The notes under the pieces were generated by a model that saw nothing but the letters and a program-made list of their open reading frames with translations, was not told the origin of the DNA and did not search any database. Shown piece after piece: positions 17,794 to 27,220 of a stretch of 64,000 bases of DNA. This DNA comes from Sphingomonas sp. SUN039. Its GTDB lineage: Bacteria > Pseudomonadota > Alphaproteobacteria > Sphingomonadales > Sphingomonadaceae. How positions within the stretch are numbered: the stretch's first letter is position 1; the number at the start of each line of letters is the position of its first letter. The position numbers were made by a program, and so were the translations under genes. The stretch lies in assembly GCF_024758725.1 (NCBI RefSeq), contig NZ_CP096972.1, forward strand, positions 2,338,001 through 2,402,000. The letters are read 5' to 3'.

Positions 17794-19596
17794 ATGAGGA
17801 GAGACATGCGGACGTTCGAGACATTCCCCAACCTCGTGACGATGTTCTTTACGCGCGCGGCGGAGAACGGCGACGCGCCGTTCCTGTCGCACAAGGCGGG
17901 CAAGGGCTGGGAATCGCGCAGCTGGGCGCAGACCGCGCTCGAAGTTGCGAGCCTTGCCGCCGCGCTCAAGGCGATGGGCCTCCAACGCGGCGACCGGGTG
18001 ATGCTGGTCAGCGAAAACCGGCCCGAATGGTGTATCGCCGATCTGGCGATCATGGCCGCAGGCTGTGTGACGGTGCCGACCTATGTCACCAATACCGAAC
18101 GCGACCACGCGCATATTTTGGGCGACTCAGGCGCGAAGGCGGCCATCGTCTCGACCGCAAAACTCGCGCGCACCCTGCTCCCGGCCGTGCTGCGCTCGAC
18201 GCATTGCAAGACCGTGATCGGCATCGAAGACGTCCGCATCGGCCAGTCGGGCGAGATCGTGCTGCAAGACTGGAATGCGCTGATCGCGGGCCAGACGCCC
18301 GACGTCGCGGCAGCGGCAGCCGCTGCCGATTTTCAGCGCAGCGACCTGGCCTGCCTGATCTATACCAGCGGCACCGGCGGGTCCCCGCGCGGCGTGCGCC
18401 AGCATCATGGCGCGATCCTGCACAATGTCGCGGGCTGCATCGATATCGTGTCGAACGATTATGGCTGGGACGACGAAATCTTTCTGTCGTTCCTGCCGCT
18501 CAGCCATGCGTATGAGCATTCGGGCGGGCAGTTCCTGCCGATCGGGCTGGGCGGGCAAATCTATTACGCCGAAGGGCTCGAAAAGCTCGCGTCGAACATC
18601 GAGGAAGTCCGCCCGACCCTGATGGTCGTCGTGCCGCGCCTGTTCGAAGTGCTGCGCGCGCGGATCGTCAAGAATATCGAGAAACAGGGCGGCCTCGCGC
18701 CAAAACTCCTCCAACGCGCGCTGTCGCTGGGTGCCAAAGACCTCGGCAAGGGGGTGCCCTTCTGGGACAAGCCAGTCGATTTCTTCATCAAAAAGACGCT
18801 GCGGCCCAAGGTGCAGGCCAAGTTCGGCGGGCGGATCAAGGCGCTGGTGTCGGGCGGCGCACCGCTCAATCCCGAAATCGGCGTGTTCTTCCACGCGCTC
18901 GGGCTGACCCTGTTGCAGGGGTACGGCCAGACCGAGTCCGGTCCGGTCATCAGTTGCAACCGGCCCAAGGCGGGCCTCAAGATGGACACCGTCGGCCCGC
19001 CGATGAAGGACACCGAAGTCCGCATCGCCGAAGACGGCGAAATCCTGGTGCGCGGCGAGCTCGTCATGCACGGCTATTGGAACAACGAGGCGGAGACCGC
19101 GCGCGTCCTGATCGACGGCTGGCTCCACACCGGCGACGTCGGCCATATCGACGACAAGGGCCGCATCGTCATTACCGACCGCAAAAAGGACCTGATCGTC
19201 AACGACAAGGGCGACAACGTGTCCCCGCAAAAGGTCGAGGGGATGCTGACGCTGCAACCCGAAATCATCCAGGCCATGGTCGCGGGCGACAAGCGGCCGC
19301 ATCTCGTCGGGCTGGTCGTACCCGATCCCGAATGGCTGCAGGACTGGTGCATCAAGAATGACGTGAAGCCCGATGTCACCGCGCTGTGCGGCGACCCCGC
19401 CGTCCAGCGTGCGATCATGGCGGCAGTCGACCGGGTCAATGCCGAGCTGTCGGTCACCGAAAAGGTACGCCGGGTGTGCCTGACGGCGGACGCGTTCACG
19501 GTCGACAACGAGATGCTGACCCCGTCGATGAAGATCCGGCGGCACAAGATTCGCGAAGTCTATGGCGAGCGGCTGGACGCGCTGTACAAGGCCTGA
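17794..19596 (+). CDS. AMP-forming long-chain acyl-CoA synthetase
   Basis: A 600-residue adenylate-forming enzyme that activates fatty acids to acyl-CoA. The phosphate-binding loop is YTSGTGGSPRGV, with Gly and Arg replacing the more common Thr and Lys. The motif GYGQTESGP, the hinge region TGDVGHIDDKGRIVITDRKK and the C-terminal SMKIRRHKI, with the lysine expected for adenylation, are present. The family is that of the long AMP-binding synthetases with a large insertion before the GYGQTE motif. ATG 17794 has AAGGAG seven bases upstream; a second ATG at 17806 with GAGGAG is possible. The chain length of the substrate is unknown. Confidence 0.93.
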   Translation: MRRDMRTFETFPNLVTMFFTRAAENGDAPFLSHKAGKGWESRSWAQTALEVASLAAALKAMGLQRGDRVMLVSENRPEWCIADLAIMAAGCVTVPTYVTNTERDHAHILGDSGAKAAIVSTAKLARTLLPAVLRSTHCKTVIGIEDVRIGQSGEIVLQDWNALIAGQTPDVAAAAAAADFQRSDLACLIYTSGTGGSPRGVRQHHGAILHNVAGCIDIVSNDYGWDDEIFLSFLPLSHAYEHSGGQFLPIGLGGQIYYAEGLEKLASNIEEVRPTLMVVVPRLFEVLRARIVKNIEKQGGLAPKLLQRALSLGAKDLGKGVPFWDKPVDFFIKKTLRPKVQAKFGGRIKALVSGGAPLNPEIGVFFHALGLTLLQGYGQTESGPVISCNRPKAGLKMDTVGPPMKDTEVRIAEDGEILVRGELVMHGYWNNEAETARVLIDGWLHTGDVGHIDDKGRIVITDRKKDLIVNDKGDNVSPQKVEGMLTLQPEIIQAMVAGDKRPHLVGLVVPDPEWLQDWCIKNDVKPDVTALCGDPAVQRAIMAAVDRVNAELSVTEKVRRVCLTADAFTVDNEMLTPSMKIRRHKIREVYGERLDALYKA

Positions 19597-19613
19597 CGGC
19601 CAAAGGATATTTT

Positions 19614-21446
19614 ATGAAGCAGAAACCGATGTTTGGCCTCGCTATCGTTGCCGCAAGCCTGCTCCTCCCGGCGACCGGCGCGCCCGCGCAAACGCCGGTG
19701 GCCGCAGCGACCGCAAGCAGCGAGGATGCGCGGCTGACCGCCTTCCTCGACGCCGAATTCGCCGAATATGTCAAAACCCAGCCGCAGCTGGCGACGCGCC
19801 TCGGCATCAAGGACGGTGGCGACCGCTGGAACGACATCGGCGACAAGGCCGCGATCGACCAGCTCGCGTGGCGCAAGGCGAGCGTCGCGCGGATGAAGGC
19901 GCAGTTCGACCGCGCACGCCTGTCGCCCGAAGCGCAGGTGAATTACGATATCTGGGCGCTCGAGGCCGAGCGTGCCGCGCTGTCGCAGGCCGACCGCCGC
20001 TATCGTCCGCCCTTTTATTCGCGGCTTTACTCGCTGCACAGCCAGCTGCCCGATTTCCTGGTCAACACGCACACTGTCGCCGACGCGATAGACTTGCAGA
20101 ACTATATCGCCCGACTGCGCGGCATGCCTGCCGTGCTCGACGTCGCGATCGCGCGTAGCAAGGTAAGCAGCGCCGCAGGGATCCGCGCGCCGAAATTCCA
20201 GATCGACTGGATCATCGACGGCAGCACGAAACTGGTCAGCGGTGCGCCCTTCGGCCCCGGTCCCGATGCCGCGCTCTGGGCCGATGTGAAGGCGAAGACC
20301 GAAGCCTTGGTCGCCGCGAACAAGCTGTCGCGCAGCGACGCCGATGCACGGCTGGCCGAAGCACGTACAGCCATTCTTGCGCTGAAGCCGGCCTATGCGC
20401 GCGTGATTGCCTGGGCCAAATCCGAACTGCCGACCGCGAAGAGCGGGCGCGTGGGCGCAATTTCGCTGCCGGGCGGCGCGGCCTATTATGCCAACGAACT
20501 GAAACTCAACACGACGACCGACCTGACCGCCGCGCAGATTCACGCCATCGGCCTGAAAGAAGTCGCGCGGATCGAGGGCGAGCAGGACGCGCTGGCGCGG
20601 CAGGCCGGGTTCAAGGACCGCAGCGCCTATTACGCCAAACGTGCGCGGCTGTTCCCGCCAAAGCCCTATGACGATGCATCGCGCGCCGAATATCTGGCCA
20701 CCGCCAATGCTTTTGTCGCCAAGACACGCGCCTTGCTCCCCGGCTATTTCGGGATGCTGCCGGCTTACGGGATCGAAGTGGTGCGCGAACCGGCGTTCAG
20801 CGAAGTGGCGGGCGGGGCCGCGCACGCCTCCGCGCCGAGCCCCGACGGCAAGCGACCGGCGCGGACCTATGTCCATCTGGTCGGCAACACCACCGACCCG
20901 GCGGCTCTCTACACGCTGATGTGCCATGAGGCTGTCCCCGGCCACAACACGCAGGGCGATATCCAGGTGCGGCAAAAAGGCGGGCCGAAATTCCGTGCGG
21001 TGACGGGCTATGTGGCGTTCGGCGAAGGCTGGGGCCTGTATGCCGAAGCCGTATGCAAGGAAATGGGAGCTTACCCCGACATTGCCGCCGATTTCATGCG
21101 CCTCGACGCCGAACTGTTCCGCGCCGCGCGCCTCGTGACCGACACCGGCCTCCACGCACTTGGTTGGACCGAGGATGCCGCAGTCGAATATATGACGACG
21201 ACGGGTCGCCAGCCGCTGCAACGGTCTCGCTCGGAAGTGCGGCGCTACATCACGCTGCCCGGACAAGCGACCGGCTATAAGATCGGCATGCTCAAGATCG
21301 TGGAGCAGCGCAAAAAAGCCGAAGCCGCGCTGGGCGCGAAGTTCGATCTGAAGGGATTTCACGACCTGCTGATCGCCTCGGGCTCGCAGCCGCTGTCGAT
21401 CCTGGAGCGGCGGGTCGACGAGTGGATTGCGGCGCGGGCGAAGTAA
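19614..21446 (+). CDS. Secreted DUF885 family metallopeptidase-like protein
   Basis: A 610-residue exported protein with signal peptide MKQKPMFGLAIVAASLLLPATGAPAQ and a DUF885 domain over most of its length. The zinc-binding style motif HEAVPGH (H438-H444) and the downstream GYVAFGEGWGLYAE, with a likely third ligand glutamate, are typical of this gluzincin-like family. ATG 19614 follows AAAGGA. It is 17 bases after the acyl-CoA ligase, so the two may be co-transcribed. Peptidase activity is a family prediction; the substrate is unknown. Confidence 0.9.
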   Translation: MKQKPMFGLAIVAASLLLPATGAPAQTPVAAATASSEDARLTAFLDAEFAEYVKTQPQLATRLGIKDGGDRWNDIGDKAAIDQLAWRKASVARMKAQFDRARLSPEAQVNYDIWALEAERAALSQADRRYRPPFYSRLYSLHSQLPDFLVNTHTVADAIDLQNYIARLRGMPAVLDVAIARSKVSSAAGIRAPKFQIDWIIDGSTKLVSGAPFGPGPDAALWADVKAKTEALVAANKLSRSDADARLAEARTAILALKPAYARVIAWAKSELPTAKSGRVGAISLPGGAAYYANELKLNTTTDLTAAQIHAIGLKEVARIEGEQDALARQAGFKDRSAYYAKRARLFPPKPYDDASRAEYLATANAFVAKTRALLPGYFGMLPAYGIEVVREPAFSEVAGGAAHASAPSPDGKRPARTYVHLVGNTTDPAALYTLMCHEAVPGHNTQGDIQVRQKGGPKFRAVTGYVAFGEGWGLYAEAVCKEMGAYPDIAADFMRLDAELFRAARLVTDTGLHALGWTEDAAVEYMTTTGRQPLQRSRSEVRRYITLPGQATGYKIGMLKIVEQRKKAEAALGAKFDLKGFHDLLIASGSQPLSILERRVDEWIAARAK

Positions 21447-21998
21447 GGAGGGTGTGCGTCGCGGCAAAGCCGCGCCGTCGTCGGTCCTAAGCTTCGCTCA
21501 GGCCGGCCGTGCTAGCCGGTGGGCAATCTAGCTTCGCTAAATCGTGCCCCGGCAGCGCACCCCTTCGCTTCGCTCGGGAGTGTTCACGCCAAAATCGTCC
21601 CCCGGACGATTTTGTGCAGTGAACACTGGTGCCCCAAAGCCTACCAAGATGGGCACTCAGAACAATGGGAAATTTCAGTGCCATGGTCACGGGTAGCGTG
21701 ACGGCAGCTTCGTTGGACAGTCCGGAAAGTCTCCTATTGAGCTACAAAGGCTTGAACCGGCCTTTCATTCATCTGCTTGCGTATGGCAGCTTCGGGGCTA
21801 ATCCAGCCCATCCACGGCAATCACTGGTCGTGATCCAAAGACCGACCGTTCCGTGCCAACATACCGATTTGCTACAACGGGAAGCGCGGAACCACTGTGG
21901 GATAAGTTACCCGGCGCCTTAGGTTGAATCAGCAGCGATCCGCCGCAGCTAGGAGCTACTCGACAAATGCGGTAGGCATCCGCCACAAGGGGGCTGCG
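21447..21998. other. Intergenic region before the caspase operon
   Basis: The 552 bases contain short GC-rich palindromes (GCGGCAAAGCCGC near 21460), the strong hairpin at 21579-21627 and AT-richer sequence after it. No tRNA or credible protein gene is seen. The promoter of the caspase-trypsin-TIR operon should lie in the last 250 bases, but no clear -35/-10 pair stands out. Confidence 0.5.
21579..21627. repeat. Two-tier palindrome AGTGTTCAC...GGACGATTTT...GTGAACACT
   Basis: Outer arms AGTGTTCAC/GTGAACACT (9 bases) enclose inner arms AAAATCGTCC/GGACGATTTT (10 bases) around a CCC loop, with 3- and 5-base internal bulges. All pairs are perfect. It could be a repeat element, a bidirectional hairpin or an operator-like site. 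Confidence 0.8.
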
Positions 21999-24900
21999 AT
22001 GAGCGTTCTGCGTATGCCGGTTCTGGTTCGCATCGTGCTTGCCGTGCTCGTGACGCTGTTCGGGATCGGGACCGGTGTTGCCCAGACGGCTGACGCGCCG
22101 CCCCGGACGCGGGTCGGGGATGCCTTTTACCCAGCCTATGCCCGCCTCATCCTGCAATCGCAAAATCCAGGGGGTTCAGCCGCGGACGCCGTCGCGTGGA
22201 CGTGGGACGACAAGTTCGTCGTTGCCGTCCACGCACTCGATCAAAAGGTGTTCGTCTGGGAGGTCGCGACCGGGCGGCTGATCAACAAGATCGATTTTCC
22301 GTCCTTTGCCGACGACGAGTGGTTCGAGCCGTCCCAAGTGGCGGTCGAGGTCGACAAGGACGCCCGAATGACTGTGCGTGGTCGTCTTGTTTCAGCCGAC
22401 GACGAGAAGTTCTGCCGCTATGTCGAACTGCGTTACCCGCTGGGTAAAGCCGGAATCTGGAACCGCTCGACCCCGTTCGAAGACAAGGTGGCATGTGCCC
22501 CCGGTGGTGCGGCCAATACCGTTGCCAGGTCGGACGATGGCGGACGCACCTACGCGCACAACGGGCTGATGACTTTGGTCAACGGTCGCACCACAGACGA
22601 CCCGGCGCTGCGCGTGCTCGACGCCAATGACCGCGTGATCCGCCGCCTGCAAAAGCCGCCACCGCTCGCGTTCACGCACGCGGCGCTGTCGCCCGATGGA
22701 CGCACGATGGCGCTGATCGTCGACGCTCGCAGATTTCGCGAAGACGGGAGCTACATTGTCGACATTGACGAAGGGCTACGTGCCCAGCCCGCGAGCACGC
22801 GGGTTTTGTTGTTCGAGATTCCGACATCCACCCAACCGAAGCCCATCACCGTCCCGGGTGCTTATGCACGGGTGACGTGGCTTGATGACAAGCGCATCCT
22901 GCTGGCCCGGAACGACCTCGCCATTGCCATCGGCGATTCAAAATTCCTGCCCGATCCACGCCCGCCCACACCCGCGCGGATTGTCGATGTGACGACGGGC
23001 CAGGAGGTTGCCCCGCCGGTTCCCGAACGCTGCTTTGTGGTGCCATTGAAGGGCGATGTGCTGGTCGGCGCGGGGCTCGGGAACTGTTCCACCGACATGA
23101 CGGCGGCGCGGGGGCTGATGCGCTACGATCCAGGCAGCGGTTGGCGCACGCTCGACGAAGCGAGCTTCAAGGGGGCCGTCATCAGCCACATCGCGCCGTC
23201 CCCCGATGGCAGCCGGATCGCCGTGTTCTACGCGGGAGCGGCCCCCGCAAAGACCTATGTCTTGCGGCTGTACGATGCCGCGAGCGGTGCGACCATCGCG
23301 CAGACGCCGATGCCCGACTATAGTTATGCCGCGCTGGCCTATGCCCCCGACGGCCGATCGGTGATCGCGACGCTCAACGGTCGCCATTTCAACTGGGAGC
23401 CGGGCAAGCCCCCCATCGAAGTCGGGCCGAATACGCCGCCCGCACTGCCCTTTACCCAGCCTGCGGTCGCCGCCGACGGACTGAGCTGGCACGAATATAG
23501 CTCGTCCTTTGATACGGTGTCGCTGATCGACATCGGCCCCAATCGACCGGGTGCTGCACCGCGTGTGACGCGCAAGCTCGATGGGGTCGTTGCGGCGGGG
23601 TTGATGCCCGGCAACAACGTCTACTGGGCCGTGACCCGGAACGACGGGATCCGGTTCTGGCCGTCATCGTTCGACTTGACCCGCAGCACTTTCGATATGA
23701 TCTCGACCTGGCTGATTCCCGGCGGGCATTATTTCACGTTGACCCCCGACCGTCGCTACGACACCGATCTGGGCGCGGACAGCGACCAGTTTCGCTGGAT
23801 CGTGACCGACTCGGCGTTCGAATCGCTCGGCCCGCAAACCTTTATGCGCGACTATTTCGAGCCGCGCCTCGGCGGGCGGGCGCTGGCGTGTACTGCGGCG
23901 GGCAACTGCGACCAGATGTTCAAGCGGGTGCCATCGGTGGTCCAGCTCAACCGCGCGCTGCCGACCGTCGAGATTGCCCGCTTCACGCCGGGGCCTAAAC
24001 CCGATACCGCCTGGGTCGAGATCGTCGCGCGACCCGGCAACAAGCCCGAGGCCCGGTTCGGCAAGACGTCGAGCGCAATCTACGACCTTCGCCTGTTTCG
24101 CGATGGCAATCTCGTCGCGCGCCTCCCAGGGGTGACTGACCGGGCCGGGCTGTCGTTGGACGACTGGCGCACCGCCAATCTGGTGCGAACCGGTCCCGAT
24201 GGCGTCGCGCGCTACCGCCGGGTCGTCGCCTTGCCGACCGGTGCGGACATCAAGGAAGTGCGATTCAGTGCCTATGCGTTCAACGAGGACCGCATCAAAA
24301 GCGAGACGGCGGCTCTGACCTATGACCGGCCCGCGACAACTCCACGCCCACGACGTGCCTATGTGCTGACGATCGGGATCGATGCCTATACAGATACGCG
24401 GCTCAAGCTGCGCTTTGCTGCGCGCGATGCCGATCTGATCGCGACGCGGCTCGCGGCGATCCCGGGCTTTGGCGAGGGCGATGTGCGGCGGGTCGCACTG
24501 ACCGCGCCGAGTGGGGCGTCGCGCGCGATTTCGAAGGAAACCATAAGCGCGGCGCTCGGCATCCTTGCGGGCGCTCCACGTGGACCGCTGCTCGAAAAGC
24601 TCCGAGAGGCTGGCTTCGACGCCTCGGCACTCGACGCGGCATCCCCCGACGACATCGTCATCATCGCATATGCCGGGCACGGCTGGGCCGACAAGACCGG
24701 CAATTTCTTTCTGATCCCGAGCGATGCCAAGGCCATCGACCCGGCAACCCCGCCCGACACGTCGCGGTTCGTGTCCGCCATCGATCTCGGCAACTGGCTG
24801 AGCGGCGTCGACGCGGGCGAGATCGCCTTCATCATCGATGCGTGCAATTCGGCAGCGAGCGTCGATGCGGGCGGGTTCAAGCCGGGGCCGATGGGCGATG

Positions 24901-25286
24901 CCAATCTCGGCCAGCTGGCGTTCGACAAGGGTATCCGCATTCTCGCGGCGACGCAGAATGCCGATGTCGCGCTCGAGGACGACAAGCTCGGCCACGGGCT
25001 TTTGACCTGGGCGCTGGCCGGGGAGGGGATCGACGCCGGCGGTTTCGGGCGTGCCGACCGCGACAGGGACGGTGCGATCACGCTCGACGAATGGCTGCGC
25101 TATGCGACCGAGCGTCTGCCTGCCTTGAGCGAGGATGTGCGCCTCAAACGCTACAGCACTCTCGGCAGCCGCGATTTCGATCTCGTGCCGCTGGTCCCGG
25201 TCGAAAAGCCCAAGCCACAGGAACCTGCGCTGTTCGACTTCACCGGGCGGCCGAGCAGCACCGTATTGCGGAAACGGACGCCGTGA
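21999..25286 (+). CDS. Exported caspase-family (C14) protease with N-terminal beta-propeller-like region
   Basis: A 1095-residue protein. A signal peptide (VLVRIVLAVLVTLFGIGTGVAQ) is followed by about 700 residues with blade-like repeats (HAALSPDGRTMALI, YAALAYAPDGRSVIAT), suggesting a WD40-like propeller. A caspase domain begins at about residue 785 (RAYVLTIGIDAYTD). The catalytic pair is H894 (YAGHGWAD) and C949 (IIDACNSAAS). A canonical calcium-binding EF-hand loop, DRDRDGAITLDE (1020-1031), follows. ATG 21999 has AAGGGGG upstream; the longer frame from 21924 would add a non-signal extension. It is the first gene of a four-gene overlapping operon. The target is unknown. Confidence 0.88.
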   Translation: MSVLRMPVLVRIVLAVLVTLFGIGTGVAQTADAPPRTRVGDAFYPAYARLILQSQNPGGSAADAVAWTWDDKFVVAVHALDQKVFVWEVATGRLINKIDFPSFADDEWFEPSQVAVEVDKDARMTVRGRLVSADDEKFCRYVELRYPLGKAGIWNRSTPFEDKVACAPGGAANTVARSDDGGRTYAHNGLMTLVNGRTTDDPALRVLDANDRVIRRLQKPPPLAFTHAALSPDGRTMALIVDARRFREDGSYIVDIDEGLRAQPASTRVLLFEIPTSTQPKPITVPGAYARVTWLDDKRILLARNDLAIAIGDSKFLPDPRPPTPARIVDVTTGQEVAPPVPERCFVVPLKGDVLVGAGLGNCSTDMTAARGLMRYDPGSGWRTLDEASFKGAVISHIAPSPDGSRIAVFYAGAAPAKTYVLRLYDAASGATIAQTPMPDYSYAALAYAPDGRSVIATLNGRHFNWEPGKPPIEVGPNTPPALPFTQPAVAADGLSWHEYSSSFDTVSLIDIGPNRPGAAPRVTRKLDGVVAAGLMPGNNVYWAVTRNDGIRFWPSSFDLTRSTFDMISTWLIPGGHYFTLTPDRRYDTDLGADSDQFRWIVTDSAFESLGPQTFMRDYFEPRLGGRALACTAAGNCDQMFKRVPSVVQLNRALPTVEIARFTPGPKPDTAWVEIVARPGNKPEARFGKTSSAIYDLRLFRDGNLVARLPGVTDRAGLSLDDWRTANLVRTGPDGVARYRRVVALPTGADIKEVRFSAYAFNEDRIKSETAALTYDRPATTPRPRRAYVLTIGIDAYTDTRLKLRFAARDADLIATRLAAIPGFGEGDVRRVALTAPSGASRAISKETISAALGILAGAPRGPLLEKLREAGFDASALDAASPDDIVIIAYAGHGWADKTGNFFLIPSDAKAIDPATPPDTSRFVSAIDLGNWLSGVDAGEIAFIIDACNSAASVDAGGFKPGPMGDANLGQLAFDKGIRILAATQNADVALEDDKLGHGLLTWALAGEGIDAGGFGRADRDRDGAITLDEWLRYATERLPALSEDVRLKRYSTLGSRDFDLVPLVPVEKPKPQEPALFDFTGRPSSTVLRKRTP

Positions 25287-27220
25287 CGCGGGTCGTCCTG
25301 TTCCTGCTCGCGCTCGCGATGCCGCTCGGGGCCAGTGCAGCAACGATCCGCAGCGTCTTCGTCGGCATCGACAAGTACCGCTACTCGAACGCCCCCGAAA
25401 ACGACTTCGACGACCTCGAAGGCGCGGTCAGCGATGTCGGGCGGACCAAGGCGGCGCTGCAATCCGCCTATGGCATCGATGTGGGACCGACGCGACAGCG
25501 CGGCTGCCCGAACGGGGCGGGCGTTTCGGTGACGTTGATCGACAACTGCGCGACGAAAAAGGCGATCCTCGCCGCGCTCGACCGCCAGATCGCTGCGGCG
25601 GCCAAGGGCGACACGCTGATCTTCTTCTTCGCCGGACACGGGTCGCAGACCGACGACGGGTCGCTCAGGACCCAGGTGTCGGGGCGCAACAGCACCATCC
25701 TGCCGGTCGACGCGCGCAGCCCCGATGCGACGGTGCAGGGCGATATACTCGACCACGACATCCGCGTCTTCATCAACCGCGCGGTTGCGAAGGGCGTCAA
25801 TTTCGTGTCGATCTTCGACTCCTGCCATTCGGGTACAGGCGCGCGCGGGATGGGGCCGGCCGGTCGCAAGCGCAGCGCGCCGCCGCTGCCTATCGCGACC
25901 CCGGCCGATGTCGCGGTGGTCGCGGGGCCGGGCTATTGGGTCCATTTCGGCGCCTCTACCGATGACGAGCAATCCTACGAGGTGCCGATGGGCGGCGGGC
26001 GGCACGGGGGGCTGTTCACCGATGCCTTTGTCAAAACGATCGCCCAGCCGCGTCTGGCGGGCGCGACCTTCGGTGACATTGCGACGGCGGTGCAGCTGGC
26101 GGTGCGCGATACGGGACGCACCGACCAGCATCCGCAGGTCGAGGGCGCGCTGAACGCGACATTGGGCGGGGCGAACAGCAACATTCCTCTGGTCGATGTC
26201 GAGGCGAGCGGCACCTCGGCAAAGCTCGCTGCCGGACGGCTGGCGGGCGTGACGATGGGGTCGGTCTATGCACTCTTCCCCGACCGAGCGCGTGCCATTG
26301 CTGCCGACCCGCAACCGGTTGCGACGGGCCGTGTCACCGCGCTCGACGATTTCGCCGCGACGCTGACGCTCGACCGCACGGCAAGCGGCCTTCTGCGCGC
26401 GCGCGAGACCGACCATGCGTTCGGCGACCGCCAGCTGCGGCTGGGCTTTGCGCTCGATGCAACGCGCGAAGCGGCGTTCAAGCGCGATCTTGCCACCCTG
26501 CCGTTCGTCAGTTTCGAAGGGCCGCCGCAGCTCGTGCTGAGCTTCGGCCAGAGCGGGCAGGGGATGCGTCACCTGCTGACGACACCTGACGGCGGCGTGG
26601 TCGAGGTGCTGCCGTCCGACCCTGGCCCAAGCCTGATCGATGCACTTGCCGCCGCGCTCCGTCGCGTCGCGCGGGTACAGGCAATGCTTGCGCTGCGGAG
26701 CGACCCGGCCAAGGGCGATGTGGATTTCTGCCTCGATAATGCGCCGCTGGGGGCCGCGCCCTGCGCGCCGGTGACCGGACGCTACGGGAGGGTGCTCGAA
26801 AGCGGCAAGCCGGTGCGCGTGCGCGTGTTCAATGCGACCGACCGCCCGCGCCATTTCTACGTTTTCGGCATCGACGCGCAGTATAACGTCCGCCAGATCC
26901 TGCCGATCGTCGGCGTGACCGACGAAGCACTGTCCAAGCGACGAATGCTGCCGCAGAACCAGCAGATCACGCCGCGCTCGGCGGGCAATTACCTGTTCAT
27001 GGTGCTCGCCAGCGACACGCCGATCAATGCTGCCGCGCTCGAACAGAATAGCGGCGCGCGCAGTGTCGAAGCGTGCGGATCGACGCTCGCACGGCTGCTG
27101 TGCGACGCCAATGGCGGCACCCGCGACGCAACGGTCCCCGCGGTCGGCGACTGGAGCGCGATTGTCCTGCCCGCGCGGGTGGTTGCGCCCGGCGACCCGA
27201 TGCTCGAAGGTAAACAATGA
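25283..27220 (+). CDS. Second exported caspase-family protease with DUF4384-like C-terminus
   Basis: A 645-residue protein with signal peptide (VTRVVLFLLALAMPLGASA) followed directly by a caspase domain: RSVFVGIDKYRYSNAPENDF, catalytic H119 in FFAGHGSQTD and C181 in IFDSCHSGTGARG. The large acidic pocket and the long insertion are typical of bacterial metacaspase-like proteins. The C-terminal third (about 500-600) resembles DUF4384, with PVRVRVFNATDRPRHFYVFG and NYLFMVLASDTPIN. The GTG start at 25283 overlaps the preceding stop (GTGA), and the gene's own stop overlaps the trypsin-like gene (ATGA). Unlike the first caspase it has no propeller. Confidence 0.88.
   Translation: MTRVVLFLLALAMPLGASAATIRSVFVGIDKYRYSNAPENDFDDLEGAVSDVGRTKAALQSAYGIDVGPTRQRGCPNGAGVSVTLIDNCATKKAILAALDRQIAAAAKGDTLIFFFAGHGSQTDDGSLRTQVSGRNSTILPVDARSPDATVQGDILDHDIRVFINRAVAKGVNFVSIFDSCHSGTGARGMGPAGRKRSAPPLPIATPADVAVVAGPGYWVHFGASTDDEQSYEVPMGGGRHGGLFTDAFVKTIAQPRLAGATFGDIATAVQLAVRDTGRTDQHPQVEGALNATLGGANSNIPLVDVEASGTSAKLAAGRLAGVTMGSVYALFPDRARAIAADPQPVATGRVTALDDFAATLTLDRTASGLLRARETDHAFGDRQLRLGFALDATREAAFKRDLATLPFVSFEGPPQLVLSFGQSGQGMRHLLTTPDGGVVEVLPSDPGPSLIDALAAALRRVARVQAMLALRSDPAKGDVDFCLDNAPLGAAPCAPVTGRYGRVLESGKPVRVRVFNATDRPRHFYVFGIDAQYNVRQILPIVGVTDEALSKRRMLPQNQQITPRSAGNYLFMVLASDTPINAAALEQNSGARSVEACGSTLARLLCDANGGTRDATVPAVGDWSAIVLPARVVAPGDPMLEGKQ

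Noticed and set aside
21629-21922. Plus-strand frame of 97 codons before the caspase operon
   Set aside because: No ribosome binding site, no signal or domain, and atypical codon choice; more likely intergenic sequence.
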